Origin: Thiovibrio sp964588325
GTDB taxonomy: Bacteria > Desulfobacterota > Desulfobulbia > Desulfobulbales > Desulfurivibrionaceae
Direction of reading: 5' to 3'
DNA length: 64,000 nt
NCBI GenBank assembly: GCA_964588325.1
Contig: CAZPOR010000009.1
Span: 81,565 to 145,564 of the forward strand
Shown here one piece after another: positions 1 to 8,269 of the stretch (positions are counted from its first letter, which is position 1; the number at the start of each line of letters is the position of its first letter). A program made the position numbers and the translations under genes. The notes under the pieces are model-generated. The model ran no database searches. It saw only the letters and a program-made list of their open reading frames with translations, and was not told the origin of the DNA.

Positions 1-1
1 A

Positions 2-922
2 CTTTGCAGGGTTTCAGGTATTGGGGAGGATTCCGGGGTAACCTGCGAGGATATCGGCTATCGCTTGGGTCCCCGCCTCAATGCGGCCGGGCGAATGGGG
101 GATGCCGGAAGGGCGCTGGCGTTGCTGGTGGCCGAGAACCAGGAGCGTGCAAGGGATCTGGCTCAGGAATTGAACAACGAAAATGAGTTGAGAAAATCCG
201 TGCTTGAGGCCATGTGTCAGGAGGGAGAGGTTCAGGCCCAATCGGCCGTGCAGGCTGGGAAAAATGGTCTCATTTTTGTTGGGGATGGCTGGCATCCTGG
301 GGTGATCGGGATCGGCGCGGCCAGGATGGTTGAGCGGTTCAATCGGCCAACGCTCTTTTTCACGCTCAAGGATGGTGTGGCCAAGGGCTCCGGAAGATCG
401 GTGCCAGGCGTGAACTTGCATGGGATTCTTCAGGAAAAGCATGAGCTTTTCACTGCTTTTGGCGGGCACGAAGCGGCCGTGGGGTTGACTCTGCCGGTGG
501 AAAATCTCGCAAAACTGGAGGCGCATTTTCAGGAACGGCTTAACGAGATCCTCACCGGGGCAATGCTGGCGCCAAAAGTTGGCATTGCCTGGCATGACAA
601 GGACGGCGGGATCTTTACTACGGCATTTTTGCGGATGTATGAAAAGATGGCGCCGTTTGGCATGGGCAACCCGGAGCCGGTTTTCAGCGCCCAGGGGATC
701 CCGGAGAAGCTCCGTGAGGTTGGCGTCAATCATCTGAAGTTCACCGCGCGGTTCAACGGAGCGATTCTCAGCGGGATAGGTTTTGGGATGGCCGGAGATT
801 TTCAGGCTCTTCTTGAGAGCGGTCAGCCTGTAAATGTGGCCTTCAGACTTCGCCGTAATACCTATCGCGATACAACCAGTTGGCAGGTGGAAGCGGTGGA
901 TTTTAAGCAGTTATCCGTCTGA
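2..922 (+). CDS. recJ: Single-stranded-DNA-specific exonuclease RecJ, C-terminal part (5' truncated)
   Basis: This is the last 306 codons of RecJ, a 5'-to-3' single-strand exonuclease of recombination and mismatch repair. The reading frame is open to the window edge, so the DHH motifs lie outside. Visible are the GPRLNAAGRMGDA segment, the DHHA1 region with DGWHPGVIGIGAARM and GSGRSVPGVNLHGIL, the FGGHEAAVGL motif, and the C-terminal OB-fold part beginning near PFGMGNPEPVF. These motifs are typical of RecJ. No downstream partner gene is close; 281 bases of mostly repeat-bearing sequence follow. Confidence 0.95.
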   Translation, partial: LCRVSGIGEDSGVTCEDIGYRLGPRLNAAGRMGDAGRALALLVAENQERARDLAQELNNENELRKSVLEAMCQEGEVQAQSAVQAGKNGLIFVGDGWHPGVIGIGAARMVERFNRPTLFFTLKDGVAKGSGRSVPGVNLHGILQEKHELFTAFGGHEAAVGLTLPVENLAKLEAHFQERLNEILTGAMLAPKVGIAWHDKDGGIFTTAFLRMYEKMAPFGMGNPEPVFSAQGIPEKLREVGVNHLKFTARFNGAILSGIGFGMAGDFQALLESGQPVNVAFRLRRNTYRDTTSWQVEAVDFKQLSV

Positions 923-1070
923 TTTTATTTGTTTTTATTTAACTAGACATAATATACATTATGCGACATTGCGTATTAAGGTGAAACTTGAGACTGGCGT
1001 GGTCCCCCTTTCGCGAGCATTTTTTTGGTTTTCTTGGTAAAGAAATCACGGAATAAATATAGTGGCGCAT

Positions 1071-1152
1071 CCTTCGACAGGCTCAGGACGATCGGCAGTC
1101 ATTTTATAGTTCGTTGGCCTTTTTTCCGTTCGTGGTGAGCCTGTCGAACCAC
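1071..1152. repeat. Palindromic interspersed repeat (REP-like family A), copy 1
   Basis: Imperfect inverted repeat. The left arm (1071-1095) contains TTCGACAGGCTCAG and the right arm (1126-1149) contains TGAGCCTGTCGAA. The same arms recur near 2.9, 9.5-9.8 and 44.9 kb. The rest of the 923-1203 gap is AT-rich with no recognisable gene. Confidence 0.8.
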
Positions 1153-1203
1153 AGTTTTTTTTGTGCCCCAGCCTTATTTTCTAATTCTTAACGGAGATTC
1201 GTC

Positions 1204-2649
1204 ATGAACCGTGATATCTATCAGGAGCCCCTGGTCAGCCGCTACACCAGCCGCGAGATGCAGGAGCTTTTTTCCGAACGCACCAAGTTTGAAACCTGGC
1301 GCCGCTGCTGGATAGCCCTGGCCGAGGCCCAGCATGAGATGGGCCTAACCGATATCGTTACCTCCGCCATGCTCGATGAGCTGCGGGCCCATGCCACGGA
1401 TATCGATTTCGAGGTGGCCGCTGCCAAGGAAAAAGAGATCCGCCACGATGTCATGGCCCATGTCTATGCCTATGGGCTCAAGTGCCCCACTGCCGAGCCG
1501 ATCATCCATCTCGGCGCAACTTCGCAGTTTGTTGGCTGCAACACCGATTTGCTCCTCCAGAAAAAAGGGCTGCAACTCATCAAGAAAGCTCTGGTGAATG
1601 TCATTGCCAACCTGGCCGCATTTTCTCGCCAACACAAGGGGTTGGCGACATTAGGTTACACCCACTATCAAGCAGCCCAGCCCACCACGGTTGGCAAACG
1701 GAACACCCTGTATATCCAGGATCTTCTCATGGATCTTGACTACCTTGAGCACCTGGAGTCGCAGATCAAAGCGCGGGGCGCCAAGGGCACGGTCGGCACC
1801 CAGGCAACCTTCATCGAGCTGTTCAAGGGGGATCACGACAAGGTTCGCAAGATGGATGAGCTTGTCGCAAAAAAACTTGGATTTTCCGATATTTTTGCTG
1901 TCACAGGTCAAACATACACCCGCAAGCTCGACATGAAAACCATCGAAACCCTGGCCGGCATCGGCGCCACGGCCCACAAGTTTGCCGTGGACCTGCGGTT
2001 GCTCAGCAATCTCAAGGTTCAGGAAGAGCCCTTTGAAAAGAATCAGGTGGGCAGCTCGGCCATGGCCTACAAGCGCAACCCCATGCGCTCGGAGCGCATG
2101 ACCGGCTTGGCGAGAAAGCTCATGGGTCTGGTAGGCAATTTCGGCGCTACCTACGCCAATCAATGGTTTGAGCGCACCCTGGATGATTCGGCCATCCGGC
2201 GCATGGATATCCCCCAGGCATTTTTGCTCACCGATGCAATCCTGAAATTGTTTCTCAATGTTTCCAGCGGAATGGTTGTTTATCCGAAACAAATTGCGCG
2301 TCATTTGGCTCAGGAGCTCCCCTTCATGGCCACGGAGAAAATTCTCATGGCCTGTGTGGAGAAAGGAAAGAGCCGTCAGGAGATGCACGAGGTGGTCAAG
2401 GTGCATTCCGTGGCCGCTGGCAAGGTGGTGAAGGAAGAAGGTTTGGCCAACGACCTGCTGGATCGGCTGGCCAATGATCCGGCTGTCCCCTTTACCGTGC
2501 AGGAGCTCAAGGAACTGGTTGGCGACGGCAGCGAGTTTGTCGGCCGCGCTCCGCAGCAGACCGATGAATTTCTCGACGAGGTGGTCATGCCCCGGCTTGC
2601 CAACTATAAGGATCTTCTGGGCAACGTTGATTCGGCTTTGAGCGTGTGA
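1204..2649 (+). CDS. purB: Adenosylosuccinate lyase
   Basis: 481-residue fumarase/aspartase-superfamily lyase of purine synthesis. PurB splits SAICAR to AICAR and adenylosuccinate to AMP, releasing fumarate. The superfamily signature GSSAMAYKRNPMRSE lies at residues 283-297, the YTHYQAAQPTT segment with a candidate catalytic His at about 154, and HLGATSQFVGCNTD at 102-115. Its length is close to the 470-480-residue class of PurB. The ATG has GGAG about 7 bases upstream. The stop overlaps the start of the next gene (TGATG), which suggests translational coupling. Confidence 0.95.
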   Translation: MNRDIYQEPLVSRYTSREMQELFSERTKFETWRRCWIALAEAQHEMGLTDIVTSAMLDELRAHATDIDFEVAAAKEKEIRHDVMAHVYAYGLKCPTAEPIIHLGATSQFVGCNTDLLLQKKGLQLIKKALVNVIANLAAFSRQHKGLATLGYTHYQAAQPTTVGKRNTLYIQDLLMDLDYLEHLESQIKARGAKGTVGTQATFIELFKGDHDKVRKMDELVAKKLGFSDIFAVTGQTYTRKLDMKTIETLAGIGATAHKFAVDLRLLSNLKVQEEPFEKNQVGSSAMAYKRNPMRSERMTGLARKLMGLVGNFGATYANQWFERTLDDSAIRRMDIPQAFLLTDAILKLFLNVSSGMVVYPKQIARHLAQELPFMATEKILMACVEKGKSRQEMHEVVKVHSVAAGKVVKEEGLANDLLDRLANDPAVPFTVQELKELVGDGSEFVGRAPQQTDEFLDEVVMPRLANYKDLLGNVDSALSV

Positions 2650-2876
2650 TGATTGCCATGGCAAGCAGCTTGGCCAGTTGCCGCATTCGCATTGACCCGG
2701 AGCAGATATATTTCCTGAAATTTATTCTCGAAGCCTATGACAATCTGACCATCATGTCCACCGTGGATCGGGCCGAGGGGGTGATGGAGCTGAAATACCC
2801 CCCTGAGCTGGAGCAGGATGTGCTTGGCATTGTGCGGAGTATGGCCCAGCGGCTCAGGCTGGAAGAATTGAATTAG
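2649..2876 (+). CDS. DUF4911 family small protein
   Basis: 75-residue protein beginning at the ATG that shares one base with the purB stop; a GTG one codon earlier is also possible. It carries a RIDPEQIYFLKFILEAYDNL start and a segment resembling the DUF4911 family, small proteins of unknown function that in deltaproteobacteria often sit near miaB, which is the next gene here. It has no signal peptide or membrane segment. The family assignment is from memory of the pattern; the function is unknown. The placement suggests an operon with purB. Confidence 0.7.
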   Translation: MIAMASSLASCRIRIDPEQIYFLKFILEAYDNLTIMSTVDRAEGVMELKYPPELEQDVLGIVRSMAQRLRLEELN

Positions 2877-2885
2877 AGAACAACT

Positions 2886-2969
2886 GTGCTTCGACAGGCT
2901 CAGCACGAACGGATTTGATCTTATCAATGTATTTTCGACATTCCGTTCGTGCTGAGCCTGTCGAAGCAC
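2886..2969. repeat. Perfect palindromic repeat (family A), copy 2
   Basis: Two 28-bp arms (2886-2913 and 2942-2969) are exact reverse complements separated by 28 bases. They include TTCGACAGGCTCAGCACGAA. It sits between the DUF4911 gene and miaB. There is no T-run after it, so a simple intrinsic terminator is less likely than an interspersed REP-like element, although the RNA would form a strong hairpin. Confidence 0.88.
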
Positions 2970-3002
2970 CTGTTATTTTACACATAAGGTAACACATCAA
3001 GC

Positions 3003-4331
3003 ATGCCCCAGCTTCTCTACATCGAAACCTTCGGCTGCCAGATGAATGAGCGTGATTCCGAGATCATGGCTCAGCTTCTTGGCGAGCATTCCTATGTCCA
3101 AACCAATACACCCGAGCAGGCCGACGTGGTGGTGGTCAACACGTGCAGCATCCGCGGCAAGGCCGCGCACAAGGCCTACAGTTGCTTTGGCCGCTACAAG
3201 AAGCTCAAGGAAAAGGGCCACGACTTCATCCTGGCCGTGACCGGCTGTGTGGCCCAGCAGGACGGCGCGGCCCTGCTGGAGCGGATGCCCTACATCGATA
3301 TCGTCATGGGTCCGCAGGCCATCTACACCCTGCCCTCCCTGGTTGCCGCAGCCCGTCGCGAGAAAAAGCCCCAGGTGGCCACCGATCTTTCCGCTGATTT
3401 TGTCATCCCCCCTTTTCTCCCCAACCTCACGGAAGGTCCTGCGCACAAACGGTTTATCACCATCATGCAGGGGTGCGATAATTTCTGTACCTACTGCGTG
3501 GTGCCCTATACCCGGGGCCGCGAGATCAGCCGGAGCTTTGATGATATCCTCACCGAGGCGACCCATCTTGTGAGCCAGGGGGTGAAGGAGATCACCCTCA
3601 TCGGCCAGAATGTCAATTCCTACGGCAAAAAAGGCGATGCCGCGCAGCACAAAAGTTTTCCCGAGCTATTGCGCGCTGTGGCCGGTATTGACGGCCTGAA
3701 AAGGCTCCGCTTCACCACCTCCCATCCCAAGGATCTTTCCGAGGAATTGATGCGCTGTTTTGCCGAGATTCCCGTGCTCTGCCCGCATTTCCATCTCCCG
3801 GTCCAGTCCGGTTCAAACAGCATTCTCAAACAAATGAACCGCAAGTACACCATCGAAGCCTATCTCGAAAAGGTTGCCAAGCTGCGGGAATACAGACCGG
3901 ACATCGCCCTGACCACCGATATCATCGTGGGTTTCCCCGGAGAGACGGACGATGACTTTGCAGCCACCATGCAGGTGGTGGAGACGGTGCGATACCACGG
4001 CGCATACTCCTTCAAGTACTCCGACCGGCCCAACGCCAAGGCCGCTGATTTTCCAGGCAAGGTCGCGGAAGCAATCAAGACCGAACGGCTTGCCCGTTTG
4101 CAGGCGCGGCAGGAGGAGATTGCCCTGGAACTCAAGCAGGCGGATATCGGGAAAACTGTGGAGGTCATGGTGGAAGGGGCAAGCAAGGCTCCGGCCAATC
4201 AATGGAGCGGCCGGACCGGTGGGAATCAGATTGTGAATTTTTCCTGTGAAGCCAAGTTAATGCCCGGAGATTTGCTCATGGTTGAGATTGAGAGTGCTTG
4301 CCAGAATTCCTTGCGGGGGAAAATGATTTAG
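3003..4331 (+). CDS. miaB: tRNA-2-methylthio-N6-dimethylallyladenosine synthase MiaB
   Basis: 442-residue radical SAM methylthiotransferase that adds a 2-methylthio group to i6A37 of tRNAs reading UNN codons. The N-terminal UPF0004 domain shows its three cluster cysteines C12, C48 and C82. The radical SAM CxxxCxxC motif is at C158, C162 and C165 (QGCDNFCTYCVVPYTRGRE). A C-terminal TRAM domain is present (about 380-442). The length is normal for MiaB. The ATG has only a weak AAGG upstream. A palindromic repeat separates it from the purB operon. Confidence 0.95.
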   Translation: MPQLLYIETFGCQMNERDSEIMAQLLGEHSYVQTNTPEQADVVVVNTCSIRGKAAHKAYSCFGRYKKLKEKGHDFILAVTGCVAQQDGAALLERMPYIDIVMGPQAIYTLPSLVAAARREKKPQVATDLSADFVIPPFLPNLTEGPAHKRFITIMQGCDNFCTYCVVPYTRGREISRSFDDILTEATHLVSQGVKEITLIGQNVNSYGKKGDAAQHKSFPELLRAVAGIDGLKRLRFTTSHPKDLSEELMRCFAEIPVLCPHFHLPVQSGSNSILKQMNRKYTIEAYLEKVAKLREYRPDIALTTDIIVGFPGETDDDFAATMQVVETVRYHGAYSFKYSDRPNAKAADFPGKVAEAIKTERLARLQARQEEIALELKQADIGKTVEVMVEGASKAPANQWSGRTGGNQIVNFSCEAKLMPGDLLMVEIESACQNSLRGKMI

Positions 4332-4436
4332 GCCGCAAAACCCATAACATCGGGCTATGGTTGTGCTATGATGACTATAAAACTAATCCGTGGTCCGGCT
4401 AGGGCAGCGAGAATAATACCTCTTTGATTTATCCTT

Positions 4437-4477
4437 ATTCCGCATAATATCACGCGCAAGCCTATAATTCCGCATAA
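4437..4477. promoter_or_regulatory. Direct repeat ATTCCGCATAA upstream of the GIY-YIG gene
   Basis: The 11-mer ATTCCGCATAA occurs at 4437-4447 and again at 4467-4477, exactly 30 bases apart and ending 6 bases before the GIY-YIG start. The spacing of about three helical turns fits a protein-binding site or a small duplication; neither is proven. The surrounding 4332-4482 gap is AT-rich with no gene. Confidence 0.35.
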
Positions 4478-4482
4478 AGAAC

Positions 4483-5322
4483 ATGCTCACCATAAACAAA
4501 ATATTTGAAATATATGGTATTGATCCAGCCAAGGTAAAGCTGGTTCGACATGGGAATAAAGAAATTTCCATTCACGAGACGTTTCTCAACAATATCCAGC
4601 GACTCGAAGCTTATCAGAGTTTCCAGAAGCCAAAAAAATTTGGAACATCAAAGACTATCGCTGTATTTGCTCCTTATTACAAGACGACCGGTATTTTCCT
4701 TGGGTTGTGGGACATCCAAGGGTGTACAGAAAATTCAAAATTCACGGAAGAAACTTTAGCTGTTTTGCGAGAACATAATTTACCTGATGTCTGGTTTAAC
4801 GATTCTGTAAGGTATAAATTAAAGAGAAACAATATTCTTAATGATTTATCAGAACGTCTGGTTATTGAGTGGGGGCCAGCAACTGTCGCATGGGTCCAAT
4901 CAAAAGATAAGGAAGTGGTAGAAATAAAAGGGAAAAAATCTATTGGCGATTTTCAATCATTCAGTTTGGTGGACTTGAATTATCAAGATTTGAAAAATTT
5001 AATACAATTTCCAGATACAAACCTTACTTGGTTGAAGGCGCTATCTTCCGTTAATGGCGTTTATTTAATTAAAGATAACATATCAGGAAAGTTATACGTC
5101 GGTTCAGCATATGGTGACCAAGGAATTTATGGCCGATGGTCAGCATATGCAAGAAATGGTCACGGTGGCAATCTGGAGTTACAAGACCTAGACCCAACCA
5201 ATTTCCAGTTTTCAATCCTTGAAATTGTGCCAGCCACATCAACAGCGGACAGCGTAATCAATTGTGAAAACAGATGGAAAGAGAAACTTGGCACCCGGAT
5301 TTTTGGACTTAATAAAAATTAA
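4483..5322 (+). CDS. GIY-YIG nuclease family protein (orphan, AT-rich)
   Basis: 279-residue protein with an unrecognised N-terminal domain (about 1-180) and a C-terminal GIY-YIG nuclease domain. The catalytic set is complete: GVY (192-194), YVG (205-207), R218, E262 in INCENRW, and an Asn near the C-terminus (GLNKN). GIY-YIG domains cleave DNA using one metal ion and occur in restriction enzymes, homing endonucleases and repair enzymes. Base and codon use is clearly more AT-rich than in the genes on either side, which suggests recent acquisition. It stands alone, with no methylase or transposase beside it. Role unknown; a defence or selfish nuclease is a guess. Confidence 0.8.
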   Translation: MLTINKIFEIYGIDPAKVKLVRHGNKEISIHETFLNNIQRLEAYQSFQKPKKFGTSKTIAVFAPYYKTTGIFLGLWDIQGCTENSKFTEETLAVLREHNLPDVWFNDSVRYKLKRNNILNDLSERLVIEWGPATVAWVQSKDKEVVEIKGKKSIGDFQSFSLVDLNYQDLKNLIQFPDTNLTWLKALSSVNGVYLIKDNISGKLYVGSAYGDQGIYGRWSAYARNGHGGNLELQDLDPTNFQFSILEIVPATSTADSVINCENRWKEKLGTRIFGLNKN

Positions 5323-5366
5323 GATTCATATGATACATGGTGTCATGATAAAAATGGAGACCTCCC

Positions 5367-6017
5367 ATGATTGACCTACATACCCATTCCCTGTTCAGCG
5401 ACGGTGAACTCGTCCCGGCCGAGCATCTGCGGAGGGTGGAAATCCTCGGTTATTCGGCCATAGCCATCACCGATCACGCCGACTCCTCTAATATTGATTT
5501 CATCATCCCGCGCATCGTCCAGGCGGCGGCTGATCTGAATAAATACTCCAAGACTCAGCTCCTGCCCGGCATCGAACTGACCCATGTGCCGCCGGAGCAG
5601 ATCGGCGAACTCACCCGCAGGGCGCGGCAGCTTGGGGCCAAGATCGTGGTCGGCCATGGGGAAACACCGGTGGAGCCGGTGCGGCCTGGAACCAATCGGG
5701 CCACCCTTGAGGCTGGCGTCGATATCCTGGCCCACCCCGGATTTATCACCCTGGAAGAGGCCAAGCTGGCCGCGGACAAGGGCATTCTTCTTGAGCTGTC
5801 TGGCCGCAGGGGGCACTCGCTCACCAACGGGCATGTGGCCAAGATGGCCCTGGCCGCAGGCGCTGGTATGGCGGTGAACGCCGACGCCCATGGGCCCGGC
5901 GATTTTCTCACCGCAAAAATGGCGGAGATGGTGGCGCTTGGCGCTGGACTTTCCGCCGAGGAGTACGGTCGTATTCGCGCAAATATGGCGGCGCTGGTCG
6001 CCAAAGTGGCAGGCTGA
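5367..6017 (+). CDS. PHP-domain metal-dependent phosphoesterase/hydrolase
   Basis: 216 residues. It shows the PHP-domain metal-binding motifs in order: DLHTHSLFSDG (H5, H7), ITDHAD, GIELTH, HGE, HPGF and a late NADAH. PHP enzymes include histidinol phosphatases and nucleic-acid phosphatases; substrate cannot be named here. The ATG has GGAGA upstream. Thirty bases separate it from the C39-like peptidase gene, so it may be the first gene of the RimK/GCS2 cassette, although the family also occurs independently. Confidence 0.85.
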   Translation: MIDLHTHSLFSDGELVPAEHLRRVEILGYSAIAITDHADSSNIDFIIPRIVQAAADLNKYSKTQLLPGIELTHVPPEQIGELTRRARQLGAKIVVGHGETPVEPVRPGTNRATLEAGVDILAHPGFITLEEAKLAADKGILLELSGRRGHSLTNGHVAKMALAAGAGMAVNADAHGPGDFLTAKMAEMVALGAGLSAEEYGRIRANMAALVAKVAG

Positions 6018-6047
6018 TCCTCGCACGATTGCCAGGAGGATACCACC

Positions 6048-6791
6048 GTGGAAGCCTTCCTTGATGTGCCCATCCTGCCGCAGCCCGACGACACCACCTG
6101 CGGCCCCACCTGTCTCCATGCCGTGTACCAGTACTACGGCGACGACATACCCTTGGCCCGGGTGATCGACGAGGTGAAAAGCCTGGAGACCGGCGGCACC
6201 CTGGATGTCTTCCTCGCCTGCCACGCCCTGCGCCGGGGCTACAAGGCGCGGATCTACACCTACAACCTTCAGGTTTTCGACCCCACCTGGTTTCTCCATG
6301 ATGCGGACTATATCGAGGAGCGGCTCCTGGCCCAGATGGAGGCCAAGGACGATGCCAAGCTCCGCCTGGCCACCCGTGGCTATCTCAACTTTCTCAATCT
6401 CGGCGGGGAGCTGCGCTTTGCCGATCTCACCCCTTCCCTGCTCCGCAAATACCTGAAACGCTCCATCCCGGTGCTCACGGGCTTAAGTTCCACCTACCTC
6501 TACCGGAGCATGCGGGAGTATGGCGATTTCTGCGAGGATGACGATGTGCGCGGTCATGTCTCCGGCCATTTTGTTCTGCTCTGCGGCTATAACAAACCAG
6601 ACCGGCTGGTGGCCATTGCCGACCCGCACATGGACAACCCCATGGCCGTTGGCATGAAATACGAGGTCTCCATCGACCGGGTCATCTGCTCCATCCTGCT
6701 GGGCATCGTCACCTATGACGCCAACCTGCTCATCATCGAGCCCGCCAGGAAAAAAGGGAATGGCCGGGTGAATCATACGGTGCAGGCATGA
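6048..6791 (+). CDS. C39-like cysteine peptidase domain protein
   Basis: 247 residues with a papain-fold C39-like pattern: DDTTCGPTCLHAVYQYYG with candidate nucleophile C18, SGHFVLLCGY with H174, and IADPH with D192. It has no signal peptide or transporter domains, so it is a cytosolic stand-alone peptidase, unlike bacteriocin-exporter C39 domains. The start is GTG at 6048 with AGGAGG 8 bases upstream. The stop overlaps the ATG of the next gene by four bases, so it is translationally coupled to the RimK-like ligase. It probably trims or hydrolyses the product or substrate of the two ligases; this is inference. Confidence 0.8.
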   Translation: MEAFLDVPILPQPDDTTCGPTCLHAVYQYYGDDIPLARVIDEVKSLETGGTLDVFLACHALRRGYKARIYTYNLQVFDPTWFLHDADYIEERLLAQMEAKDDAKLRLATRGYLNFLNLGGELRFADLTPSLLRKYLKRSIPVLTGLSSTYLYRSMREYGDFCEDDDVRGHVSGHFVLLCGYNKPDRLVAIADPHMDNPMAVGMKYEVSIDRVICSILLGIVTYDANLLIIEPARKKGNGRVNHTVQA

Positions 6792-8269
6792 AGGTTCTCA
6801 TTGTCGTCAACGACCCCAAGGACTGGCCCCTGGCCATCAGCGAGGTGCAGATCGTCCCGGCCCGCGCCTACCTCACCGATGCAGTTTACGCGGAGCTGAC
6901 CTCGGCCAGGGTCTTCAACCTGTGCAAGTCCTACCGCTACCAGAGCACGGGCTATTATGTCTCGCTGCTGGCCGCGGCCAGGGGGCACAAGCCCCTGCCG
7001 GACGTGGCCACCATCCAGGATTTCAAGACCCAGGCCATCATCCGCATCGCCTCCGACGATCTCGACCAGATCATTCAGCAGAGTCTGGGCCAGATCAAAT
7101 CGCAGGAGTTCGTGGTGAGCATCTATTTTGGCCATAATGTGGCCAAGCGGCACGAAAAGCTGGCCCAACAGTTGTTCAAGATCTTCCAGGCCCCCTTTCT
7201 GCGCGCCAGCTTCAGCCAGAACGAAAAAGACGGCAAATGGCAACTGGCCGGGATCACCCCCATGGCAGCCAGCGACATTCCGGAGGATCACCGCGATTTC
7301 GCGGTGGAGATGGCCCGGGAGTACTTCAAGGGGCGGCACCGTATCTTTCACCGGCGGCGCACTGCCCGCTACGATCTGGCCATTCTCCACGATCCGGCAG
7401 AGGCGGAACCGCCCTCCAATGCCAAGGCGTTGCAGCGCATGGTCAAGGCGGCGGAATCCGTGGGGTTTGCCACGGAGTTTATCCAAAAGGATGATTACGG
7501 CAGGCTGGCCGAGTTTGATGCCCTGTTTATCCGGGAAACCACCAGCGTTCTCCACCACACCTATCGATTTGCTCGCCGTGCCGTGGCCGAAGGGCTGGTG
7601 GTGATCGACGACCCGGAATCGATCCTGCGCTGCACCAACAAGGTGTTTCTGGCCGAGATCCTCACCCGCCACCGGATTCCCATCCCCAAGACCCGTATCG
7701 TCCACCAGGGCAACTGGCAGCAGTTCGCCAAGGAACTGGGTTTTCCCTGCGTGCTCAAGAAGCCGGACAGCTCTTTTTCCCAAGGGGTGGTCAAGGTGGA
7801 AAACGAGGTGGATCTGGCCCGCGAACTTCCAGCCCTGCTGCAAAAATCGGAGCTGGTCATCGCCCAGGAATTCATGCCCACCACCTTTGACTGGCGGGTC
7901 GGGGTTTTTGACGGGCAGCCGCTTTTTGCCTGCAAGTATTTCATGGCCCGCAAACATTGGCAGATCATCAAGCGCGATTCCGCCGGGCGCAAGCTCACCG
8001 ATGGCGAGGCAGAGACCCTGCCGGTGGAGCATTGCCCGCCCGGTCTGATCAAGCTGGCGCTCAAGGCCTCGGCCCTCATCGGCGACGGCCTCTACGGGGT
8101 GGATATCAAGCAGGTGGGCAGCCGCTTTTATCTCATCGAGATCAACGACAACCCCAATATCGACGCGGGCGTGGAAGATAAGGTGCTCAAAGACGAGCTC
8201 TACCTGCGTCTGATGCGGGTCTTTGCCCGCAGGGTGGACGAGCGCAAGGGCGGAGGGCTGTGGGCATGA
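6788..8269 (+). CDS. RimK-family ATP-grasp ligase with N-terminal RLAN domain
   Basis: 493 residues. The N-terminal ~200 residues (MKVLIVVNDPKDWPLAI onwards) match the RLAN domain found fused to RimK-like ligases. The C-terminal half is an ATP-grasp domain with FPCVLKKPDSSFSQGVVKV, VIAQEFMPTTFDWRVGV and the metal-binding YLIEINDNPNID. RimK relatives ligate amino acids such as glutamate to a carboxylate using ATP. The substrate is unknown here. It overlaps both neighbours by four bases (ATGA), forming a strict three-gene unit with the peptidase and the GCS2-type ligase. No modified target protein is recognisable nearby. Confidence 0.87.
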   Translation: MKVLIVVNDPKDWPLAISEVQIVPARAYLTDAVYAELTSARVFNLCKSYRYQSTGYYVSLLAAARGHKPLPDVATIQDFKTQAIIRIASDDLDQIIQQSLGQIKSQEFVVSIYFGHNVAKRHEKLAQQLFKIFQAPFLRASFSQNEKDGKWQLAGITPMAASDIPEDHRDFAVEMAREYFKGRHRIFHRRRTARYDLAILHDPAEAEPPSNAKALQRMVKAAESVGFATEFIQKDDYGRLAEFDALFIRETTSVLHHTYRFARRAVAEGLVVIDDPESILRCTNKVFLAEILTRHRIPIPKTRIVHQGNWQQFAKELGFPCVLKKPDSSFSQGVVKVENEVDLARELPALLQKSELVIAQEFMPTTFDWRVGVFDGQPLFACKYFMARKHWQIIKRDSAGRKLTDGEAETLPVEHCPPGLIKLALKASALIGDGLYGVDIKQVGSRFYLIEINDNPNIDAGVEDKVLKDELYLRLMRVFARRVDERKGGGLWA

